Positions 1 to 7,410 of a stretch of DNA of 56,927 bases are shown one piece after another. Numbering within the stretch: position 1 is the stretch's first letter; every line of letters starts with the position of its first letter. The DNA is from CAZTAO01 sp964611645 (GTDB lineage Bacteria; Armatimonadota; UBA5829): assembly GCA_964611645.1 (NCBI GenBank), contig CAZTAO010000027.1, positions 1 through 56,927 of the forward strand, given 5' to 3'. The notes under the pieces are model-generated. The model was not told the origin of the DNA. It saw nothing but the letters and a program-made list of their open reading frames with translations, and searched no databases. The position numbers and the translations under genes are program-made.

Positions 1-2
1 GA

Positions 3-2360
3 TACTATGACCCCAACACCAGTTCCTACACCACGGCCACTCAGTCGACCCACTATGATGATGACGGCAGGGTCCTGAGCACAACCGATTCTCAGAACCG
101 GACGATCACCTACGATGTGGACATAGACGGGAGCGGCAACAAGACTGAGACCACGACCTACGTGAACACGCCGAACAGCGTCTCTGTGGTCACGGAATCC
201 GACTGTTGCCATGTGCTCTCCGCGACCGATGAGAACAACAAGACGACTTACTACGACTACGATGCCGCGGGCAGGCTCACCAAGACCTGGACGAGCCTCT
301 CCGGCCAGTCTGCAAACGCGCCGCTGGTCCAGAATGAGTATGATGAGTTGGGGGCGGTGTGGCGAGTGACCACGCGTTCTGATGCCAACACGACCCGCCA
401 GACCAGCTACACGTTCGACAAGCTGGGTCGGGTGACGGCTGTGGACAATCCTACGGGTCTGGGAGACGAAGCGTTTGGTTATGACGATTATGGAAACCAG
501 CTCTGGAAGCAAGACGGGAAGGGAGCATACACGCTCTACAAGTATGACGTTCTGAACCGCGTGACCGACGTATACTACAACTACTCCGGAAGCCTAACGA
601 CAATTTCCTACCCAGGAACCGCCGATGTGAGCTATACTTACTATGGTGGGTCGAGCTTGCGGGCGAATGTGATTGACTCCGCCGGGACGAGCAAGTATGC
701 TTACAACCTGTTGAGGCAAATGAGCACATATACCGCGCCGCAGCCCAGTAACCGGACTGTGGCCTATACCTACAATGCGCTGGGCCAAAAGACAAGCGAG
801 ACCTACGGCGGGATGACGATTAACTATGATTACTTCGCGAACGGGTGGTTGAAGGCTGTGAAGAAAGGCGCCAACACCGTGGCCTCGTACACGTATGACT
901 CCTCCGGCAACCGAACCAGGGTCGACTTCGGGAACGGGACATACCAGACGTTCGCCTACGACACCGATCCGAGGTACCGGTTGGCGAGCATAGACTACGC
1001 GTATGCTTGCGAGGGCAGCGGTGTGCAGGTTCGCGGAACCCTGGACCTCACCCGCGACAACGCCGGCAACCCCCTCACCTGGGGCAATGACGACTACAAG
1101 AAGACCTACACATACGACGACAACAACAGACTCGCCACGGCCGCTCTTCCCGGCAACTCCACTGCGAGCTACACCTACGACTGGGTGGGAAACCGTCTAG
1201 GCACCGGCTACACCTACAACGCCGCCGACCAGATGACCGCCAGTCCGGGTGTGGAAGAATACACCTACGATGGCAATGGGAACATGCTGACCGGCACGAT
1301 GGCTTTCAGCTACTCGCCGACCAATCTCGTGACAGAAGCCGGCGGCACGGACATGGCGTGGGGTTCGATGGGCAACCGCGTGAGCTTCACCACCTCCGGC
1401 AGCGCGAACTACCAGTTCGTGTATGATCCGAGCGCGGGGATACCGGCTGTGCTGGAGGAAGTGACACCGGGCGGGTCGGTCTACTACGTCCGCGGACCAG
1501 GAGGAGACCTGATTGCCCGGATCACCGGCACGGGCGAAAATCAGGCAATCTCGTACTATCACTTCGATAACCTCGGTTCCACACTGTTTGTGACTGATTC
1601 CGGCAGCATCCTGACCGACAAGTATACATATGATGCATGGGGCAATGTGACCAGCCACGTGGGCGACACTCAGCAACCTTACCAGTTCGTGGGGCGGCTT
1701 GGATACTACACGCACTACCAGGAGTCCGGGTTCAAGCTGCTGCAGTTGGGAGTCAGGCTTTACGATCCGGAGATGGGACGGTTTATTAGCAGGGATCCTG
1801 CGAAGAATGGGGTGAACTGGTACCAGTACTGTAGTTCAGTTCCGATATTCCGTGTAGACCCTGACGGCCGCGCTGATTTCCCAAATCCATATGACTGGCT
1901 GGTTGGTCTCGTGGAGAACGCAGGGACAACTGCGGGCAATTACGATGCCGGTCTCGCAACTCGGTGGGAGTTAATACGAGACATGGCGAAGATGACTGGA
2001 GGTATGGGCGCCTGCGCTGTTGGGACTGTTGTTGGCGCCAAAGTTGTGGGAACCGGAGTAGCCGCCTACCAGGCAATGACAGCAAAAGAAGTGATAATAG
2101 GCTTTTGGACTACAATCGGCAACCAGACAGTCATGCTAACCAGAAACGGAATATCATATCTAAGCACGGGTCCCGGTTACATGGGTGACTTACTATATTC
2201 ACGTTTTGCAAATAACATTTTTATGCGTATTATTGTTGCACGCGGGATCCCAATCCATCTGGGTGATGACCCGAATCTGGCGACCGAAGGTAGTGGCTAC
2301 TGGTACGAAATACAACTGCTGATAAGGATGGGCTTTGATAAGATCAGGACCGCTTGGTGA
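3..2360 (+). CDS. RHS/YD-repeat protein, 5' truncated by window edge
   Basis: The reading frame is open from the window edge to the stop, so this is the 3' part of a larger gene. The protein is built of YD repeats (for example YDAAGRLT, FDKLGRVT, YDSSGNRT), which form the shell-like repeat scaffold of RHS/Tc proteins. The RHS-associated core ends near 1755-1875 with YDPEMGRFISRDP and DPDGRAD. After the core come about 160 residues unlike the repeats (from about 1879), the usual position of a variable, often toxic, C-terminal tip. The tip has two hydrophobic stretches (around AVGTVVGAKVVGTGVAAY) and no catalytic motif I recognise. Its DNA is visibly more AT-rich than the repeat part, as expected for an exchanged tip. 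A likely function is contact-dependent or secreted antagonism or surface adhesion. The family call is firm and the toxin role is inferred. Confidence 0.9.
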   Translation, partial: YYDPNTSSYTTATQSTHYDDDGRVLSTTDSQNRTITYDVDIDGSGNKTETTTYVNTPNSVSVVTESDCCHVLSATDENNKTTYYDYDAAGRLTKTWTSLSGQSANAPLVQNEYDELGAVWRVTTRSDANTTRQTSYTFDKLGRVTAVDNPTGLGDEAFGYDDYGNQLWKQDGKGAYTLYKYDVLNRVTDVYYNYSGSLTTISYPGTADVSYTYYGGSSLRANVIDSAGTSKYAYNLLRQMSTYTAPQPSNRTVAYTYNALGQKTSETYGGMTINYDYFANGWLKAVKKGANTVASYTYDSSGNRTRVDFGNGTYQTFAYDTDPRYRLASIDYAYACEGSGVQVRGTLDLTRDNAGNPLTWGNDDYKKTYTYDDNNRLATAALPGNSTASYTYDWVGNRLGTGYTYNAADQMTASPGVEEYTYDGNGNMLTGTMAFSYSPTNLVTEAGGTDMAWGSMGNRVSFTTSGSANYQFVYDPSAGIPAVLEEVTPGGSVYYVRGPGGDLIARITGTGENQAISYYHFDNLGSTLFVTDSGSILTDKYTYDAWGNVTSHVGDTQQPYQFVGRLGYYTHYQESGFKLLQLGVRLYDPEMGRFISRDPAKNGVNWYQYCSSVPIFRVDPDGRADFPNPYDWLVGLVENAGTTAGNYDAGLATRWELIRDMAKMTGGMGACAVGTVVGAKVVGTGVAAYQAMTAKEVIIGFWTTIGNQTVMLTRNGISYLSTGPGYMGDLLYSRFANNIFMRIIVARGIPIHLGDDPNLATEGSGYWYEIQLLIRMGFDKIRTAW

Positions 2361-2468
2361 AAACTGTATAGTCGCAGAAACTCCGGAACCTGCTACTACG
2401 GACACAGGTTTGAGCGGTCTCGACACCTGCCATACCTAGTTGACTGCACTGAGAGAGAGAAACAACCG

Positions 2469-3095
2469 ATGGCTTTTCTGCGAGATGGAGTTCTATATAC
2501 ACGTTCAATGGCTGAGGCGGCATCACAGGTACTACCGAACGCGGAATATACGATCTCAAATCGTGAAGAGAACTTGCACATTGTGGACATTGTTTATAAC
2601 GATTTGATGCTAAGCCTTTACAATGCGCTTCAGAGCGTTCGAGTGACCGTCAGGCTAGTCCGAAGCGGGCAGTCATCCGCAGAAATGTCTGCTAGTTATG
2701 TGCTACTCCTGCTATATCCAGAGATGTCTGGGAGGAACGCCGCACCTGGTATCTGGCACAACAAGCATGATGTTGTGCCAGTTGTCGTCAACTATCTGTG
2801 CATGTTCCTAGAGAAGTCCGAACTGCTAGATGAAACGCAAAAGCGGTGGACGGTTATTCAGCAACTCTTCCAGCAAAACCGGGCAAAACAAAACCCGGCG
2901 CAGGGAGAGAGTTCTGAGCATTTTGCCAACAGAGTAGTTGCTGAACTCAAGAGAGCATGGATACATAAGCGTCCCGACGACCTAGCTGATTGGCTCAATG
3001 CCTGTAGGAATCACGACTGCCCGATTCCTCTTGCTGAGCGAGTGCGCGCGGAGGTCAGACTCTGGTGGTTGACTCAGGGACCAATGACTTTCTAG
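2469..3095 (+). CDS. hypothetical protein, candidate immunity partner of the RHS tip
   Basis: This is a 208-residue soluble protein with no signal peptide, membrane segment or family motif that I recognise. It lies 108 bases downstream of the RHS gene on the same strand and is preceded by a purine-rich GAGAGAGAGAAA stretch that can serve as ribosome binding site. Its DNA is as AT-rich as the RHS tip. It sits between the RHS tip and a displaced RHS fragment, which is where immunity genes sit in polymorphic toxin loci. The immunity assignment rests on position only; the coding call rests on length, the upstream purine-rich site and lack of any competing frame. Confidence 0.6.
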   Translation: MAFLRDGVLYTRSMAEAASQVLPNAEYTISNREENLHIVDIVYNDLMLSLYNALQSVRVTVRLVRSGQSSAEMSASYVLLLLYPEMSGRNAAPGIWHNKHDVVPVVVNYLCMFLEKSELLDETQKRWTVIQQLFQQNRAKQNPAQGESSEHFANRVVAELKRAWIHKRPDDLADWLNACRNHDCPIPLAERVRAEVRLWWLTQGPMTF

Positions 3096-3097
3096 CA

Positions 3098-3300
3098 GTT
3101 TGGCGAGTAACCACGAACGCGAAGCACGACCCGCCAGACCAGCTACACGTTCGACAAGCTAGGCAGGGTAACCGCAGTGGACAATCCCGGGGATTTGGGG
3201 GACGAGGAGTTTGGCTACGATAACTACGGCAACCAACTTTGGAAAAGAGACGGGAAGGATATTGTCACGCTGTACAAGTATGATGTCCTGAATCGCGAGC
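3098..3300 (+). pseudogene. RHS repeat remnant (displaced cassette)
   Basis: About 200 bases closely match positions 352-556 inside the intact RHS gene. A 35-base stretch (3126-3160) is identical to 390-424, and the surrounding bases differ mostly at wobble positions. The translated piece reads YDNYGNQLWKRDGK, with YDVLNR, the same YD-repeat module. It has no start or stop of its own and runs in frame into the following rhodanese gene. It is best read as the stub of an older RHS 3' end left after a new tip plus immunity gene was inserted. Confidence 0.8.
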
Positions 3301-3311
3301 AGAGGTTCGCA

Positions 3312-3869
3312 GTGAGTGAGCCTGTCTCAACAAGTGGCAATGGGCATTATGCGACCGGCGCAGACCATCGCGCCGGTCGGCTCTTGTGCGATTGTGTCGG
3401 CATCCTGGTTGCGGCGTGTCTACTGGGGCTTCTGACAAACGCGGGACGGCCTGACCGGCTCCCCTGGATCAGGCAGCGAATCTCCGAGTCCAGGACCACA
3501 GCCTCAGGCCCGCTGGTGAAGACAAAGCAGGCAACGTTTATCACCCTCGCCGATGCCAAGCCAATGTACGATTCCGGCGAAGCGCTATTTGTGGATGCCA
3601 GACACGAACTCGACTACAAGGAAGCCCACATCACCGGCGCGAAGCTGCTCTACTACGACGAAGTGGAAAAACACTACCCCAGCGCCGTCGGCGACATCCC
3701 CAAGGACAAGCCCATCGTGGTCTACTGCTATGACCCGGAGTGCGAGTCCGCCATCTCGGCAGGCGACGCGCTTGTGGCTAGAGGGCACACGAGGGTCTAC
3801 ATCCTCATAGACTGCCTCCCCGGCTGGGAATTCGCCGGATACCCAGTAACCAGGGGCGGTGGGCAATGA
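3312..3869 (+). CDS. membrane-anchored rhodanese-domain protein
   Basis: The protein has 185 residues from a GTG start with AGAGG seven bases upstream. Starting earlier would fuse the unrelated RHS remnant to it. One N-terminal hydrophobic segment (around CVGILVAACLLGLL) anchors it or exports it. A single rhodanese domain follows: a DARHELDYKEAHITGA segment, then the active-site region with a candidate persulfide cysteine at residue 139 (VVYCYD), and PGWEFAGYPV at the end. It probably carries sulfane sulfur or acts in thiol redox chemistry at the membrane. Its TGA overlaps the ATG of the MauE-like gene (ATGA), so the two are translationally coupled and probably work together. The active-site loop (CYDPEC) differs from the usual C-x-x-G-x-R form, so the substrate is unclear. 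Confidence 0.8.
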   Translation: MSEPVSTSGNGHYATGADHRAGRLLCDCVGILVAACLLGLLTNAGRPDRLPWIRQRISESRTTASGPLVKTKQATFITLADAKPMYDSGEALFVDARHELDYKEAHITGAKLLYYDEVEKHYPSAVGDIPKDKPIVVYCYDPECESAISAGDALVARGHTRVYILIDCLPGWEFAGYPVTRGGGQ

Positions 3870-4336
3870 GGCTTCTCTACGATCACAGGCTGGCGCTACT
3901 CTGCAGGCTCGTTCTGGGGGTTGTATTCATAATCTCCGCGCTGGGCAAACTGCTCGATCCACAAGACTTCGCCCGCGCCACAGCCGCCTTCCGCATCCTG
4001 CCGATTCAGACAGTGAACCTGTTCGCGATGGTGTTGCCGTGGGTGGAGATGATGTGTGGTGCGCTGCTGATAGTCAACCGCAAGGTCCCCGCCGCCGCCC
4101 TAATCCTCGCCGGTCTCAATGCGATGTTCATACTGGTGATAGTTTCGGCAATGGCGAGAGGGCTGGATATCGACTGCGGATGCTTCTCACTGCTTGCGAA
4201 GGAGAAGGCAGGGCTGAGTATCTGGCTGATCGTCCGCGATCTCGTGTTCCTCGCGCTATGCCTGCCGCTCCTTGCGCCGATAAGGACTTCAAGGCAATCG
4301 TCATCCAAACGGTCAATAATAGTCCCCAACACCTGA
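3866..4336 (+). CDS. MauE/DoxX-family membrane protein
   Basis: This 156-residue integral membrane protein has four predicted hydrophobic segments and begins MRLLYDHRLA. A Cys pair DCGCF lies at residues 104 and 106 in the loop before the last segment, which is typical of MauE-like redox-associated membrane proteins. Such proteins are thought to help deliver reducing equivalents or assist disulfide chemistry of exported proteins. The start overlaps the rhodanese stop by four bases, indicating one transcription unit. No methylamine dehydrogenase genes are nearby, so a general thiol or sulfur role with the rhodanese is more likely than methylamine use. Confidence 0.75.
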   Translation: MRLLYDHRLALLCRLVLGVVFIISALGKLLDPQDFARATAAFRILPIQTVNLFAMVLPWVEMMCGALLIVNRKVPAAALILAGLNAMFILVIVSAMARGLDIDCGCFSLLAKEKAGLSIWLIVRDLVFLALCLPLLAPIRTSRQSSSKRSIIVPNT

Positions 4337-4754
4337 AACCACAAGATTCAGAGAGAATCGCTGGAAATGATCGCACTTGGACGAAGAGGTCGCATTCGGG
4401 TCGGAAGGGAGAGGCCGCGATACGGTCAGTTTCTCCGCTGACATTCGCGGTCAAGAGGTGTCAGCGGCAAGCCCCTAGCCACAGTCGGCCCATCGCCCAT
4501 TCTCCCCGGATATGCAGGCGTGCCACTCGCACAATCCGGTCTCATCCCAACCGCAAGAATCCACAAGTTTCGATTTCCCCACCTCGGACCCTGCGCCAAA
4601 ACACGTGGCCCCCAAAACGCGGGACCACAAGATTCAGAGGGACGGGTCGGAGAAGAGGGAATTCGGGGCAAAAGTGTGGTTCGCGCCGAGAATCCAGGGC
4701 CACGTGTTTGTCACCGTGGACACCGTGGAACCCGTCCCGTTCGTGCCTATAGAA
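4337..4754. other. intergenic stretch without a supported gene
   Basis: Open frames here overlap each other in all directions and have Arg/Ser/Pro-rich, non-protein-like content with no ribosome binding site. The phrase ACCACAAGATTCAGAG occurs twice (about 4342 and 4623), with a shorter ACCACAAGA form near 4851, suggesting a dispersed intergenic repeat. I see no RNA gene. Confidence 0.5.
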
Positions 4755-4787
4755 CGCGAAAAACCCGCCGGATTGCCTGGCGGGTTG
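4755..4787 (-). terminator. probable native terminator of tRNA-Gln, now separated by the element
   Basis: Read on the minus strand, an 8-bp stem AACCCGCC/GGCGGGTT with a 9-base loop is followed by a T run (TTTTTCGCG). It lies about 35 bases beyond the left att repeat. Before the element integrated it would have followed the tRNA-Gln 3' end directly, so it is most likely that gene's original terminator. Confidence 0.55.
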
Positions 4788-4821
4788 TGAGCGTTATGAG
4801 GACGGGGAGATTGCAAACCAA

Positions 4822-4844
4822 TGGCAGCCGGACTAGGGCTCGAA
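4822..4844. repeat. attL: attL core of the integrated element
   Basis: These 23 bases are identical to 17705-17727, the 3' end of tRNA-Gln including CCA, discriminator and acceptor/T-arm sequence. Identity stops on both sides. This is the truncated tRNA copy left by site-specific integration into the 3' end of the tRNA gene, with the integrase next to the intact copy. Confidence 0.9.
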
Positions 4845-4954
4845 TAAAGGACCACAAGACACCTAGAGGGGGTTCAAGGCAGTTCCGCGAGGCTGAAACG
4901 CCGCCCGTGGGATGCCGCGAACCTCCCCTAGATATGCCGAACTTCCGCCAGACC

Positions 4955-4972
4955 GTGCGCAAACGGTGCGCA
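4955..4972. promoter_or_regulatory. paired GTGCGCA motif, left arm
   Basis: Two copies of GTGCGCA sit 11 bases apart, about 110 bases inside attL. The same pair with the same 11-base spacing occurs just inside attR (17651-17668), with 20 identical bases. Position at both ends suggests integrase arm-type or accessory-factor sites. Confidence 0.5.
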
Positions 4973-5040
4973 GGCCCCACTTCCTACGCGTGCACTATCT
5001 AGGTAGTTACTCGACCACAATTCTACTAGGAGGCGATGGT

Positions 5041-5490
5041 TTGGCAATCCATGTTGACGAGCACTCGACAGTCGAGGAGTGGAACAAATGGCGCGAAGAA
5101 ACCAGGGCCGCAGAGAACCGCCGATGGTATGATGGCGAGGGCCGGTGTCTTGCATTGGCCGAAACGGGCTTCATCCCCTGCACGGCGTCGGACTCGACGC
5201 TTATGGACATGCTGCTGGTGACCATCTTGAAGTGCTGCCGACGCCACCACATGCCGGCCACGGTTATCCGGATGCTTCGCCTACGCTGGGAGGGCTACAC
5301 CCTGCAGGAAGTCGCCGAGAAAGTCCAGCGCCCATACGAGACGGTCCGCCTCCTCATCCGTGGCGCGTCGATTCAGATACAGACTGATCCTATGTTTGGG
5401 CTATACGAGGTGCTTGCCGCTGCATTCCGCACGAGGGTCGGCGAGGTTGAACAGATATGCCGGGAAACAGCGAGGCGAGCAGCTATCTAG
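5041..5490 (+). CDS. sigma-region-4-like / late-regulator-like HTH protein
   Basis: I place the start at TTG 5041 because AGGAGG lies seven bases upstream (5028-5033). The open frame extends further up but into att and arm sequence. The 149-residue product has a C-terminal half (about residues 80-115) with MLRLRWEGYTLQEVAEKV followed by ETVRLLIRGA, which resembles sigma-70 region 4 and ArpU/RinA-type phage regulators: a helix, a turn, and a recognition helix. It probably activates element transcription. It is the only plus-strand gene at the left end and converges on the minus-strand operon. No specific family name can be fixed by eye. Confidence 0.55.
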   Translation: MAIHVDEHSTVEEWNKWREETRAAENRRWYDGEGRCLALAETGFIPCTASDSTLMDMLLVTILKCCRRHHMPATVIRMLRLRWEGYTLQEVAEKVQRPYETVRLLIRGASIQIQTDPMFGLYEVLAAAFRTRVGEVEQICRETARRAAI

Positions 5491-5912
5491 CTACCCCTAT
5501 AGTTACCCCGTCCACAAGGCACACTTCCGGCTGCAGGTGCGTCAGATACGACGTGGATTCACACATTCCAGTCATATCTGACGCGCTCTGTGCTTCCTCG
5601 CGAGCTTCGGCGACAACTGCCGGCGCGCAATATCGCCATTAACGCCGATGGGATCCCGCATCGCCACACATGTCGATAATGGCCACGGGCTGGAGGACCT
5701 CCCCGCCGTCTGCGACGGTGCTCGAGGCTCGCCAGTTCTGAGGGGGTATCCTCGAGGCCCCACGCGCTGGCACGTGCCCCGCGAACGGTGCGAAATGAGG
5801 GTGTAGTGGGGTAGGGGAGCGCCGGCCCCCAGGAATCGAAGCGTGTGCGGTCGCCAGCGGCCGTAATCGCCGGGAATGGCGAGCGGTGATGATCTGGCCG
5901 GCTGCCGCAAAG
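5491..5912. other. intergenic stretch inside the element, no supported gene
   Basis: Two overlapping minus-strand open frames exist but are Arg/Ser-rich, mutually overlapping and lack ribosome binding sites. A 10-bp inverted repeat, GCGTCAGATA (5539-5548) with TATCTGACGC (5575-5584), is present. It could be a protein-binding site. Confidence 0.4.
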
Positions 5913-5945
5913 CAAAAGCCCCCGGCTCCGCGTGGAACCGAGGGC
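5913..5945 (-). terminator. rho-independent terminator of the element's minus-strand operon
   Basis: On the minus strand an 11-bp stem (CCCTCGGTTCC with GGAGCCGGGGG, two G-U pairs) around a GCG-centred loop is followed by CTTTTGCTTT. It lies 50 bases past the last minus-strand gene, matching the end of the long leftward series. Confidence 0.7.
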
Positions 5946-5994
5946 GTCCGTGTGAGTCCTGCCGCGATTTCGACACTGTCGATTGTCCATCGTC

Positions 5995-6228
5995 TCAGGC
6001 GGCCTCTGCATTCAGCGCTGCTTTGACGTCCGCAAGAACCCGATCGTCATCGTCAGACGGCACGTGGTCTTCCCAATAGCCGAACTTCACGATCTGCCCC
6101 ACGGTCATCGGCGGCGATAGCGTCTTCTCTTGCTTGTTCCATATCCGCCCGATGGCCTCCGGCGTGTCCAGCTTGCCCTCGGTGTGTATCAGCGCCAGGT
6201 TGGACGACCTGTCTGCTATGATCTTCAC
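5995..6228 (-). CDS. 77-residue hypothetical protein of the element
   Basis: The start is GTG with AGGGGAG about ten bases upstream. The product is acidic and soluble, with a central GQIVKFGYWEDHVPSDDDD stretch and an Ala-rich C terminus (NAEAA). There is no recognisable domain. It is the last gene of the leftward series, directly before the terminator and after the small GRPPK protein. Given its place next to the amidotransferase/amidoligase pair it could be a partner or substrate, but nothing in the sequence proves this. Confidence 0.55.
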   Translation of the reverse strand: MKIIADRSSNLALIHTEGKLDTPEAIGRIWNKQEKTLSPPMTVGQIVKFGYWEDHVPSDDDDRVLADVKAALNAEAA

Positions 6229-6269
6229 TTCTTCGCGACTCCCCTGGTTGCCGACACCGTGCCTCTGTG

Positions 6270-6452
6270 CTACTGCAGTTCTTCGCCGGCCTCGGCCAGC
6301 GGTTCATAGATAGCCTTCTGCCGGAGCCACTGGGCGGCCTCCATCCCGTGCTTCTTTGCCAATGTCTCCAGCGCCTCGCGCTCCCTCTCGTTCAGCATCA
6401 GCCTATAGCCTATGCTCTGCTTGTCTGCGGCTGCTTTTGGCGGTCGCCCCAT
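6270..6452 (-). CDS. small ribbon-helix-helix-like DNA-binding protein
   Basis: The product has 60 residues and begins MGRPPKAAADK. The GRPPK opening plus a beta-like stretch (SIGYRLML) and two helices (NEREREALETLAKKHG, EAAQWLRQKAIYE) fits small ribbon-helix-helix regulators. The chosen ATG has AGGGGG seven bases upstream. An alternative ATG at 6503 (77 residues), also with AGGAG upstream, would make it nearly abut the amidotransferase gene. A TTGACG/TATAAT promoter-like pair lies across the alternative start, which favours the shorter form. It probably autoregulates the cassette; function is inferred. Confidence 0.6.
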   Translation of the reverse strand: MGRPPKAAADKQSIGYRLMLNEREREALETLAKKHGMEAAQWLRQKAIYEPLAEAGEELQ

Positions 6453-6480
6453 CTGTGTGCCCCCTGGTATGTCTGGGGAT

Positions 6481-6509
6481 ATTATACGGGTAGTTTCTGG
6501 CATCGTCAA
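6481..6509 (-). promoter_or_regulatory. sigma-70-like promoter before the small RHH-like gene
   Basis: On the minus strand TTGACG and TATAAT are separated by exactly 17 bases. The pair lies 29 bases upstream of the ATG at 6452. It would allow the last two genes to be expressed apart from the rest of the operon. Chance occurrence is possible because it overlaps the alternative longer reading frame. Confidence 0.45.
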
Positions 6510-6517
6510 TGCTCCTC

Positions 6518-7357
6518 TCAGTTCGCCCGAGCGCGCGCTGTCGCCTCCGGCGTAGCGTCGTTATGCTGAATCTCGCGGTATAGGGGCAGTGGGGCGAATT
6601 CCCTTTGCTTCGCCGCCATCCACTGCTTGGACGTCGTGTCTATCTTGATTATCCTTCCCTCTGGGAAGTGGCCCTCGATTATCCATCCGTTGCGGGCCGG
6701 CAGCGCCCAATCGAGTATCTCCTCGGTCGATCCCCAGGCGAGCAGCCCGCGATCACCGTGGTGGGCGACGGCCAGGTCGCCCCGCTTGTCGCAGGCTAGG
6801 ACTACCTGCGTCGGCTGGGTGGTATCTACTGCGGCCATTACGATTGAACCGCGCACCTTGCCGCACAGGAGGGCCAGCGTGGCCGTGTCTATTCCCTGGC
6901 CCGTCCGGGATAGCTCGGCCAGCCTGACGAGCACCTCGCTGTCGACCTGCGCGCGCAGCTTGACCGCCAGCGCTCCCGCTACTTGGCGATGGTTCGCCAG
7001 CACGCCATTGTGGGTGACTATGACCGGCTGCGGCCCCGGCCCGTAAAGTGGGTGATTGTTCGCGTTGTCGACGGCGCTCCCGTGGGTGGCGTATCGGGTA
7101 TGGCCGAGTATCAGCGTCGTGTTCTCCGGCAGCCGCAGCGCCTGGAACTTCTCGCTCTGGACGAAGCGCGCCGCGCTCTCACCGGCCTTGCCTACATTCC
7201 AGTCGCCCGAGGCCGTCAGGACCGCGACGCCCGTGGCGTGCATCCCTCGACGCTGGGCAGCCACCAGCAGCCACGCCAGTTGCTCCTTGAGCTTCTCCAT
7301 ATCCCTCAGGGACCGCTTCCGGTCCTGCTTCAAAGCGAATCCTACGAGTCCGCACAT
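6518..7357 (-). CDS. class II glutamine amidotransferase (Ntn hydrolase)
   Basis: The 279-residue protein begins MCGLVGF, so Met removal exposes the catalytic N-terminal Cys of class II glutamine amidotransferases. Further family residues are in place: GHTRYAT (85-91), HNG (116-118) and DSEVLVRL (139-146). It would hydrolyse glutamine and release ammonia. No synthase domain is attached, so ammonia must go to a separate partner. Its immediate upstream neighbour is an amidoligase, and this pairing is a known conserved neighbourhood of the Amidoligase_2 family. GGGAGGA precedes the ATG by a normal distance. Occurrence inside a phage-related element suggests modification of a peptide, cell-wall component or small metabolite that helps the element. 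Confidence 0.88.
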   Translation of the reverse strand: MCGLVGFALKQDRKRSLRDMEKLKEQLAWLLVAAQRRGMHATGVAVLTASGDWNVGKAGESAARFVQSEKFQALRLPENTTLILGHTRYATHGSAVDNANNHPLYGPGPQPVIVTHNGVLANHRQVAGALAVKLRAQVDSEVLVRLAELSRTGQGIDTATLALLCGKVRGSIVMAAVDTTQPTQVVLACDKRGDLAVAHHGDRGLLAWGSTEEILDWALPARNGWIIEGHFPEGRIIKIDTTSKQWMAAKQREFAPLPLYREIQHNDATPEATARARAN

Positions 7358-7410
7358 ATCATCTTCCTCCCAATGGGCAGGAGGTTCGCGCCTCCCGCCC
7401 GGTCCTTTCG

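Noticed and set aside
3177..3869. Single ORF joining RHS repeat sequence to the rhodanese domain
   Set aside because: The RHS part is a remnant that happens to be in frame. A GTG with ribosome binding site at 3312 gives a normal membrane-anchored rhodanese.
5559..6011. Minus-strand ORFs of 150 and 134 residues in the left part of the element
   Set aside because: They overlap each other in different frames, are Arg/Ser-rich, lack ribosome binding sites and span the terminator of the operon.
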